Source of the DNA: a virus
DNA length: 64,000 nt
IMG/VR virus record: IMGVR_UViG_3300006803_000021
Span: 1-64,000 of that record
Strand: one strand, 5' to 3'
The position numbers were made by a program, and so were the translations under genes. Positions 33,922-40,670 of the stretch are shown in pieces (the stretch's first letter is position 1; every line of letters starts with the position of its first letter). Below the pieces are notes generated by a model that made no database searches, was not told the origin of the DNA, and worked only from the letters and a program-made list of their open reading frames with translations.

Positions 33922-34896
33922 CTATGTCAGTTCTTGTATCCGAGTTATGCGAGCTGCTCGTATCATCGTGATGGCCACAGACTGCGCCTGGTCGGTTGAG
34001 TTAAATACTTGCGTTTGTATCTTGAAGCTAACAAGTGTCTCTGCTGCTAAGGTGAATGTTCGCTGCCCACTGTCGCGTACAACGTAGTCCAGATCACTTG
34101 CGTCACGTATAACCAGGTACGGCCGTATCGAGTGGTTGCCATAGAAGTCGACGTCCGCAAGAGGGTGCACTGTCCCGACGCCAGGACCCGGTATGTACGC
34201 GTACATCTCCACTTGCACTACGATAACAGCACCACTTGTTCCCGCGTCGTAAGGCTTGGCCTCGAAGCTGTAATCGAGCAGATAGTCCCCTGCAGGGAGC
34301 GTCACTGCGGGCGGGAGTGTTGACGTCGCAGTACCACTGTTTTGTGATTGGCTGGCGTAGAACCCTGACTGACGTATAAGCCCTGTGCGGTAGTTATTTG
34401 AGGAGGCTATAATCAATTCAGGGTTGAAAGTTGAAGCCTTTGCGGCCCAATGCTTTGCGGAAAATTCGCCTGTGGAAACTTCAACATCCTCTGCCTCTAC
34501 AGCCCATTTCTCCGCAGAATTCTCACTCGCGAGAGCTGCTGAAGCTGATGCTGACGAGGAAGAAGAAGAAGCAGAAGCCGAAGCGCTAGCAGCAGAAGCT
34601 GAGACAGACGATGTTTGTGCATCATTTTTATAGACTATAGCAAGTCCAAGAGTAGTTTCTAAATCAGTTGCTGCAGCCGTAGCGATTGTGGCGGATGCGG
34701 ATGCACTTAAAGCAGAATCTGAAGCAGTAATTGCAGAAGTGTTCGCAGCAGCCTCACTCGATGCTGAGTTATTTTCAGACAACAGAGATGCATCTCGTGC
34801 CACTTCTGAGCGAATAGTGAGTGCTTCACCATCAGCAAGATATTGGTTTCCGAACTTCGCATTAATCGGAAAGCTGTTTAGGACTCTATCAGCCAT
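33922..34896 (-). CDS. Tail fibre with Ala/Ser-rich shaft
   Basis: 324 residues. Residues about 45-150 are almost entirely Ala, Ser, Thr and Glu (a run rich in SASASS), like the shaft repeats of lambda-type side tail fibres. The ending SAEKWAVEAEDVEVSTGEFS fits 'phage tail fibre repeat' proteins. The C-terminal 170 residues form a beta domain. Codon use differs from the neighbours (for example CGT/GGC-rich), which suggests recent transfer of an adhesin module. Confidence 0.75.
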   Translation of the reverse strand: MADRVLNSFPINAKFGNQYLADGEALTIRSEVARDASLLSENNSASSEAAANTSAITASDSALSASASATIATAAATDLETTLGLAIVYKNDAQTSSVSASAASASASASSSSSSASASAALASENSAEKWAVEAEDVEVSTGEFSAKHWAAKASTFNPELIIASSNNYRTGLIRQSGFYASQSQNSGTATSTLPPAVTLPAGDYLLDYSFEAKPYDAGTSGAVIVVQVEMYAYIPGPGVGTVHPLADVDFYGNHSIRPYLVIRDASDLDYVVRDSGQRTFTLAAETLVSFKIQTQVFNSTDQAQSVAITMIRAARITRIQELT

Positions 34897-34944
34897 TCTT
34901 AAGTCTCCATTTCATATTATTTTATCATCGAGCAGTGGTTTATT

Positions 34945-37593
34945 TTATTCCAGGACTTCCGCAGTGCCAATGAGGAGAACAGATTCACTCTCAGCGACAA
35001 CAGGGACAAGACCTTTATATATCATTCCTGGCATGAGAGCATCACCTTCAAGCAATTCCTTCATGTTCCGAGAGAGAGTTTCCGTTTCGAACCCAACTGA
35101 GAACGGCTGATACGTTGTTCCGATCATCTTCTGATTCGAGCTGAGATGTCCATCACTGTTGATGTATGAACCTTGTTTCTTGATAATACGACCAGTCTTC
35201 ACTTTGATTTTTGGAACGACTTCGTTCGACAGGGTGATCTGGAGTGAGTAAAGGTTGAATGAGCTTTCCGCAGTGATGAATTCGATTCCGTTTTTCGAAA
35301 CGACAGAGATGTTAAAGAGCTTGAATTCGTCACCTTCAAACACATCATCTTCAAAAACTCCATCTTCGAAAACGAACGGGATGTAGGTGTTCGATCGAAA
35401 GTTCCTGAAGATGATGAGAGCTTCTTCAGTGAGATCGTCGATAATGACTTCATCATCAGCGTCAACCAGAACTTCGAGAATTCGGAAAGGGTTCAAATCA
35501 CCATCTTGAGAATTTCCTTCATATTCGTACATGTCCACGATGTCGGATGTGATGAAGATTGATCGGGCGGAAGCAGAGATCGAGAAGTACGAATTCGCAC
35601 CGACACCAAATTCTGTCAAGATCGAAAGCTCTCCAGATTCCTTAAGTCTCTGGATGTCGAATGTTCTTACGGTGTTTGTGTCTGTGTCGAGTATGACACC
35701 ATTCAAACCGTTCGAAGTTGCCAAGAAGTTGTAGGGAACCTCAGTACTATAGATTCCTCCGATCTCATCAATGATCCAGATTGAGGTTTCATCGAAGGAC
35801 ACAACTGAGATAACGCCATCAAGAAGGGCAAGACCCATTACCTGTGACGGGAATCGGAGTGACGGGTGGGAAAATGTCCGATCCAGAACGGAAAGTGTCT
35901 GGCTCAAAAAGTCGATCGATGCTTCATAGATGACATTACGAAATTCCATCTTGAACGAGAAGTCGTTCGACTTCTCACTGACCTGAATGAACCTCGCTTC
36001 AGGGACAAAGTCATTCAGTCCTTTGCGCACTACAGACGGGGTTTGGAAACTCCTGAAGTTCCAACCGATCTGGTTGATCTGAACGGACTCAACTTGTCCT
36101 AGGCTTCCGACTTCTGAGATGACACCTTCGAATTTCGAACCAGTTGAGGACTTCAGATTGATTTTGTCGCCAACCTTGTTGCCAAATCCTCCATTGACTA
36201 CTTCGATGTCCACAATGCCGAGATTCATAGAGTCATCACTGACCTCTTTTGAAGAGATCGAAAAGATGTCGTCTTCATTGAACTCGCCGAAGTCCATTCG
36301 AACTACGAGTTCGACAATCTCCTTCAAGCTCGAGATGAATGAGACTTTCGCACTCTCGATGATGCCTTCACATTTCGAGTTTGAACCCCTGATCTTTCGA
36401 CCTTGAAGATCGTCGATAGCAAAAGGAAGTGAGTCTCTCGTAAAGTAAATCGAATAGCGCTCAAACCATTTCGATCCGCTCAGTCGCATGATTTGTTCCT
36501 GGTAGTTTGTGGTCTCGACTGAATTACCATACACAGCTTCCGCCAGCCACTCGATCGATTTCTTGGTGCCTTTATTCTTCGCGAAATCTGCGGTGCTCAA
36601 CAGAAGGTCGTTGTCATCGATCATGTGGGATTTGAAGCTGAAAGACTGCTGGTTCTTCGATCGCCTCAGGTCATCCCCCATCCTTTCGGGAATCGTGTCG
36701 TCGATGAGGTTGGTGAGGTACGACTGAGGAGTCTCGTAAAGGTTCTGAGATTGGATGTAGGTGTTGACGAAATCATATAGTCGAGGATATGTCGCAAGGA
36801 TGTACTCACTGAACCGACCGTTCACATTGACGAGATTATCTCTCGACTCTTTCGGCTCAATTTCGAAGTCATCGAGAGATCGATTCAGATCGTTGATAAA
36901 GAACGATCTAGTTTCTCCAGGCTGAATTACAAACTCAACAGACGTAGAACCGTTTGACGAGGCGTAATGGTAGAGATCAGTCTTGACGACAGCGTCTGCA
37001 ACTGCCGTTTCCAGGTAGACCATGAATTCACCATCTTCGAAAGACAGACGATATGACGATGGATCGACACGACCTGATGCAGTCGCAACTGCGAAGTATG
37101 GAATGCTGTTTTCGAAGATTCGACCCGAATTGTTACCAGATTGAACAGGTTCGAAGCTTCGGATATTGTTGTCATCTGTGAGGTTCTGAAACACCTCTGC
37201 GATTGTGCGATTCGCGATCACTTGGTTTCCGACCAGTGAATTGTACAGCTCGCTCAGGGGGCTGTCCCAATATTCGTCCAGTGTGGTCTCTTGTATGATG
37301 CTGTTTGCCAGTCCAAGAGGAATTCCTGTCAGATTCGCCATTGGATCGTTGTAAATCCAGTAGAGAAGATTGTCGTTGAACCGACCATAGTGTTCCTGAG
37401 TGGTGAAGTTTGGAACGGGAAAGTTCAATCCACTTTCGAAGGTCTCATCGAGATGAGTTTCGCGATTTTTCCATGTCAGGAAGATGTCGAAATCTGAATT
37501 GATGACGTATCGAACTCCAGGCTCAAAGCGAACAGGTTTGTCAAGGACGATCCGTGAACCGTCCTTGCTTGCGTTGAGTTTGACTGTGATCAT
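34945..37593 (-). CDS. Large baseplate/tail protein
   Basis: 882 residues. Residues 340-385 contain FAKNKGTKKSIEWLAEAVYG ... IMRLSGSKWFERYSIYFT, a motif set repeatedly seen in T4-like marine phage virion proteins ('KGT-S-FR-L...LSDGKW'). At about 455-525 a Gly-rich module occurs (VDIEVVNGGFGNKVGDKINL). The C-terminal half is a beta-rich receptor-like region (LLDGVISVVSFDETSIWIID). No exact T4 counterpart is assigned; it may fill the role of gp7, gp8 or gp10. Confidence 0.65.
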   Translation of the reverse strand: MITVKLNASKDGSRIVLDKPVRFEPGVRYVINSDFDIFLTWKNRETHLDETFESGLNFPVPNFTTQEHYGRFNDNLLYWIYNDPMANLTGIPLGLANSIIQETTLDEYWDSPLSELYNSLVGNQVIANRTIAEVFQNLTDDNNIRSFEPVQSGNNSGRIFENSIPYFAVATASGRVDPSSYRLSFEDGEFMVYLETAVADAVVKTDLYHYASSNGSTSVEFVIQPGETRSFFINDLNRSLDDFEIEPKESRDNLVNVNGRFSEYILATYPRLYDFVNTYIQSQNLYETPQSYLTNLIDDTIPERMGDDLRRSKNQQSFSFKSHMIDDNDLLLSTADFAKNKGTKKSIEWLAEAVYGNSVETTNYQEQIMRLSGSKWFERYSIYFTRDSLPFAIDDLQGRKIRGSNSKCEGIIESAKVSFISSLKEIVELVVRMDFGEFNEDDIFSISSKEVSDDSMNLGIVDIEVVNGGFGNKVGDKINLKSSTGSKFEGVISEVGSLGQVESVQINQIGWNFRSFQTPSVVRKGLNDFVPEARFIQVSEKSNDFSFKMEFRNVIYEASIDFLSQTLSVLDRTFSHPSLRFPSQVMGLALLDGVISVVSFDETSIWIIDEIGGIYSTEVPYNFLATSNGLNGVILDTDTNTVRTFDIQRLKESGELSILTEFGVGANSYFSISASARSIFITSDIVDMYEYEGNSQDGDLNPFRILEVLVDADDEVIIDDLTEEALIIFRNFRSNTYIPFVFEDGVFEDDVFEGDEFKLFNISVVSKNGIEFITAESSFNLYSLQITLSNEVVPKIKVKTGRIIKKQGSYINSDGHLSSNQKMIGTTYQPFSVGFETETLSRNMKELLEGDALMPGMIYKGLVPVVAESESVLLIGTAEVLE

Positions 37594-37602
37594 CGTTTTT
37601 CC

Positions 37603-37890
37603 TTACTTGTCGAGCTTGTCTCGCATCGTCTCGTTGAAATTCGCCAAGTCCTTCTGAACATCTTGGTTCACTCTCTCGTAAGAGGATGCGCCGAAGTAGG
37701 CAACTGAAACTGTGGAGAACGAGATCGTCAGCTGAACCAGCATCCCGTTGTAGTGTCCGATATCTGCAGGATCGGCCTTGTAGAGAATGAAGGCGATCGA
37801 AGAGAAGTAGAAGCAGAGTGTCGTGAACATGACCCGACGGCGGTACGTCCATCGGGCCTTTAGAAATTCTTCAAAGGTTTTGTCAGTCAT
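37603..37890 (-). CDS. Putative holin-like membrane protein
   Basis: 95 residues with two transmembrane helices: MFTTLCFYFSSIAFILY after a basic N-terminus (KARWTYRRR), and a second (MLVQLTISFSTVSVAYFGAS) before a charged C-terminal tail. Size and topology match class II holins, and the 'TISFST-VAYFGAS' segment resembles alphaproteobacterial phage holins. An amidase endolysin lies 8 kb upstream in the same strand block. A structural membrane role cannot be excluded. Confidence 0.5.
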   Translation of the reverse strand: MTDKTFEEFLKARWTYRRRVMFTTLCFYFSSIAFILYKADPADIGHYNGMLVQLTISFSTVSVAYFGASSYERVNQDVQKDLANFNETMRDKLDK

Positions 37891-37923
37891 GGGGTATCCA
37901 ACTCATTTTCATCTATTTGATGA

Positions 37924-38103
37924 CTATTTGACTATTTTATCCCGTCGAGCAAGCTCTTTTAGATAGGTCGTCATGAGTTCGATGTGCATTGATCGTTCCA
38001 TTGGTGTGAGAGCTTCAATCTCCCCAATCGTCCAGGTTCCAGCCTGCGCCATCTTCATGGTCGAGACCGTGTTGTAGAACACACCTATGTTAGAATACGC
38101 CAT
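37924..38103 (-). CDS. gp51-like baseplate hub assembly protein, or -1 frameshift extension of gp26
   Basis: 59 residues from the ATG at 38103, two bases after the gp26-like stop; no ribosome site is visible. The C-terminal segment LTPMERSMHIELMTTYLKEL resembles the conserved 'MTPFER..Y..LL..YLKEE' of gp51-type proteins in other T4-like phages. The frame continues open upstream across a T TTT TTC heptamer in the gp26-like gene, so it may be made mainly as a fusion (293 residues in total). Confidence 0.7.
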   Translation of the reverse strand: MAYSNIGVFYNTVSTMKMAQAGTWTIGEIEALTPMERSMHIELMTTYLKELARRDKIVK

Positions 38104-38105
38104 GA

Positions 38106-38804
38106 TTAGGAGAAAAAAGAGTCGAATCCCCTCATGACGGTGTGATTTTGGTGCTTGCATGAAGGACATTCCCAATCACGAACGAACTCGATCCGAGGAA
38201 TGGAGTTGAGAAAGACTGTGCATTTTCGATACAGGTCCTGTTGACTCATGAACCAATCTTCGAACTCTGCGAAGTCGTCGATTTCAGCCTTTTCATCCTT
38301 GACATACACACCCTCAAGGCACTCGAAGATGAGTCGAACGTCTGCATTTTCATCATCCTGAACTTTAAGAGCTTCACCAACGGTAGGAATTCGAATGAAG
38401 AGCTTGACAGGATCGCCATTTTCATCAAGGCCGACGTCGATCTTACAGCGTTTCTTCTCGAGCTTCGGAACTTCGATCTGATCAAGTGGGATGGAAGCGG
38501 AAAGGACTTCTTCGCAATCCTTGGCTCGACAACGAAGACCGATGTCTATCGTCTGACTGACAGAGATTTCGTAGGCCTTCATGAAGAGGAATTCGAAATC
38601 TGTCATTGGAAACTTCGAGACATCATAGTCGGAACAGCTCGAAAGCACATCCATCGCTGCATTGATTCGATCACCCTTCTGAGTCGATTGCTTTGACATG
38701 AGCAGTGCCTTTTCTTCGGATCCGACAAATGGTCGAATTCGAATCTTCTTCCCAGAAGGAAGTGTGACAGACGTTTTGGTTTGTGTAATCTTAGGAAGAC
38801 CCAT
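38106..38804 (-). CDS. 26: Baseplate hub assembly protein (T4 gp26-like)
   Basis: 232 residues (T4 gp26: 208). The N-terminus KTSVTLPSGKKIRIRPFVGSEEKALL and the pattern DFEFLFMKAYEISVSQ match the T4 baseplate hub family. Four cysteines in two places (LRCRAKDCEE and WECPSCKH) suggest a zinc site. It is an early component of the central hub. Its last codons contain the slippery heptamer described separately. Confidence 0.85.
   Translation of the reverse strand: MGLPKITQTKTSVTLPSGKKIRIRPFVGSEEKALLMSKQSTQKGDRINAAMDVLSSCSDYDVSKFPMTDFEFLFMKAYEISVSQTIDIGLRCRAKDCEEVLSASIPLDQIEVPKLEKKRCKIDVGLDENGDPVKLFIRIPTVGEALKVQDDENADVRLIFECLEGVYVKDEKAEIDDFAEFEDWFMSQQDLYRKCTVFLNSIPRIEFVRDWECPSCKHQNHTVMRGFDSFFS
38112..38118 (-). 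promoter_or_regulatory. Programmed -1 frameshift slippery site (candidate)
   Basis: On the minus strand the sequence is T TTT TTC, with its three spaces exactly in the zero frame of the gp26-like gene (TCT TTT TTC TCC TAA). After a -1 slip translation reads FF-LLI-MAYSNIG and enters the gp51-like ORF. A small hairpin (GTGTT/AACAC, loop CTAC) begins about 30 nt downstream. Confidence 0.65.
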
Positions 38805-38818
38805 TGTGTTCTCTCCAG

Positions 38819-39340
38819 TTAAGTGACAGTTCTATAACGAGTGTAGCTCATCGAGACAGTGAGCTCGGCAATCTCGTTTTGAGATTTGAAGCTCAGATCA
38901 GTTTCACCCATCGTCGTTGGTTTGCAATCGAGAAGCTCGATCGTTCGTAGCCTTCGATCGTTCGAAAGAAGGGGGATGACATAAATTGAGGTCGTGTAGT
39001 CATTGAAGTAGCCAAGCTTTCCAGTCTCAGTGTCGACAATGATCTTTCTCCATTCATCGAAAACGTCGAATTCATGGAAGTCTTTCGATTGGTAGAAACC
39101 GAAACTCGCTTCTACATATTTTGTCGTTGCAGCATGCTGAGTCTCAGGAGCACCCGAAATCGCATGGGTGTAGTTCTCGATCGAGTAACCAGGAATCTTG
39201 GCCGTGTGACAGTTCGGAGACAATCGCCGAATGTCAAATTCCTTGAGACCTGATGGCAGCGTAAACTCTACTCGAAACTGGTTAGTGCGGACGAATGACT
39301 GAGATTGCTTTACGAGCTCTCTGATTTCGGCATGAGACAT
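38819..39340 (-). CDS. Tail tube-fold protein (gp19 paralogue or baseplate tube protein)
   Basis: 173 residues. It has the size and beta pattern of tail tube proteins: FRVEFTLPSG near the start, CHTAKIPGYSIENYTHAISG, and the strand IAELTVSMSYTRY at the end. It lies downstream of the true gp19-like tube gene in the same block. It could be the tube-initiating gp54-type protein, or a second tube protein. Confidence 0.7.
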   Translation of the reverse strand: MSHAEIRELVKQSQSFVRTNQFRVEFTLPSGLKEFDIRRLSPNCHTAKIPGYSIENYTHAISGAPETQHAATTKYVEASFGFYQSKDFHEFDVFDEWRKIIVDTETGKLGYFNDYTTSIYVIPLLSNDRRLRTIELLDCKPTTMGETDLSFKSQNEIAELTVSMSYTRYRTVT

Positions 39341-39420
39341 GGAATTTCCTTCGGGTTAACCAGGAGTTCACTGAGTTCAATGAATAACCTCAAATATATT
39401 ACACAGTCACGAACAACAAA

Positions 39421-39445
39421 GGTTCCCAGCGAAACACTGGGAACC
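39421..39445 (-). terminator. Conserved hairpin, copy 3
   Basis: GGTTCCCAG pairs perfectly with CTGGGAACC around the loop CGAAACA. It has the same loop design as the copies at 2612 and 20777, with a different stem. It lies between the 162-aa gene and the tube-like gene. Confidence 0.6.
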
Positions 39446-39495
39446 TCTGATGTCAATTGGAGATCGATTTAGCGATGAAGAGTTCAAAATAAACT

Positions 39496-39984
39496 CTATG
39501 CGAATCCGTACTTTCGCAGATCGCGAGATGCTTCACTGTCTGTTCGATAAGACTTCAGATGATTGAGCATTCCACGACTGTCGATACTGAAGAAACCCAT
39601 GTTTCGAACAAGCAATCCATTGCGACCGCCGGTCGTGTGAGTCCACTTGTAGTCGAAGTTAAACATCGCAAGAGTAGCAACACCACTTCCGTCGGTGGCA
39701 TATGCTTCTTCAAGATTCACCCGAACTGACATCTTTTCGTATAGTGCTCCAAGAAGGCCGCCTGGGATTTCGAGAAAGAACTCAATCTGTTTGGGTGAGA
39801 TTCGCTTGATAGACGCTGGTTTGACCCTTTCTCCACCATAGAGATTGACCATCATGGTTGTAAAAGCGTTTGCGAGATCGTAGTCGCTGACCTTCACCAG
39901 ATCGTCTTCATTGACCTGGTGAAGAGTTTCGTCTTCGTTTTTTTGTGAAAGTGTGGCCGTGATGGCTTCAAAAATATTCTTCAT
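39496..39984 (-). CDS. Hypothetical tail-region protein (162 aa)
   Basis: Located between the tube gene and the tube-like gene. A charged N-terminus is followed by a mixed fold (IEFFLEIPGGLLGALYEKMS) and a C-terminal segment rich in Arg and Tyr (LKSYRTDSEASRDLRKYGF). No family is recognised, but the position suggests a tail assembly role. Confidence 0.6.
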   Translation of the reverse strand: MKNIFEAITATLSQKNEDETLHQVNEDDLVKVSDYDLANAFTTMMVNLYGGERVKPASIKRISPKQIEFFLEIPGGLLGALYEKMSVRVNLEEAYATDGSGVATLAMFNFDYKWTHTTGGRNGLLVRNMGFFSIDSRGMLNHLKSYRTDSEASRDLRKYGFA

Positions 39985-39993
39985 GATGCTTCC

Positions 39994-40617
39994 TTAAAAG
40001 ATGATGCTACCCGAAAGCCCATCAGCTGCCGAGATGACGTTGTTGCGAGTCGTGCGAGACTCCATATGTTGGAATGCGAATGTGACGTCATGTGTCACGA
40101 CCGAGTTGGCTGATCCCCAGTCAAAGGTGATACCACTTACGGTCTGAGGCCAGATTCCGTCGAATGACCAGCTCTTCAAAATCTTGCCATTGCGGGAAAG
40201 CTGATGCAATTCGCCTTGACCCAAGAGCTTCATGACATCGAGATCGAGATCATTGATGACGTCACCATTGACGGTGCCACCCAATGCATCCGACCAACGT
40301 TCAAAAACGTCGCGAAGTTTGTAGTCGACGTCTGTTCGAACCGTCATCGTCAATACACCTGATCGGTCACGGTCGCCAGGAAGGCGGACCATTTGAGATC
40401 GGAACGGAATGGCGATTTCGCCAACAGTCATGTCGGGAACACCGGAAGACTGACAGGCAAAGCCTATCTTCTGCTTGAACGCTTCAGCTTCTGGAAAAAG
40501 CCCTTCAAGGTCGATCGGAAGTGTGACGTTCGCGTAGAATTCGTTTTGGTTTGCAACGTTACCGACACCAGCGGCAAAGTTCAACCGGTTAAAGTTCGTG
40601 ATTCGTGATTCTGACAT
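39994..40617 (-). CDS. 19: Tail tube protein (T4 gp19-like)
   Basis: 207 residues from the ATG at 40617 (GGAG upstream); a TTG five codons earlier is less likely. The C-terminal strands SWSFDGIWPQTVSGITFDWG ... VVTHDVTFAFQ match T4 gp19 (EIKGLWPTNVGELQLDWD ... TFEVTLALDYW). It polymerises into the inner tube of the contractile tail. It follows the sheath gene, as in T4, with a hairpin between them. Confidence 0.85.
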   Translation of the reverse strand: MSESRITNFNRLNFAAGVGNVANQNEFYANVTLPIDLEGLFPEAEAFKQKIGFACQSSGVPDMTVGEIAIPFRSQMVRLPGDRDRSGVLTMTVRTDVDYKLRDVFERWSDALGGTVNGDVINDLDLDVMKLLGQGELHQLSRNGKILKSWSFDGIWPQTVSGITFDWGSANSVVTHDVTFAFQHMESRTTRNNVISAADGLSGSIIF

Positions 40618-40651
40618 TCTCTTGTTCTCCAATTGTCAAACGTGTGATGAA

Positions 40652-40665
40652 GAGCCCGAAGGCTC
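40652..40665 (-). terminator. UUCG-type hairpin between sheath and tube genes
   Basis: On the minus strand GAGCC-TTCG-GGCTC, a perfect stem with the very stable UUCG tetraloop, six bases after the sheath stop codon. There is no T-run, so it may attenuate transcription or protect the sheath mRNA end. Confidence 0.6.
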
Positions 40666-40670
40666 CTCAC

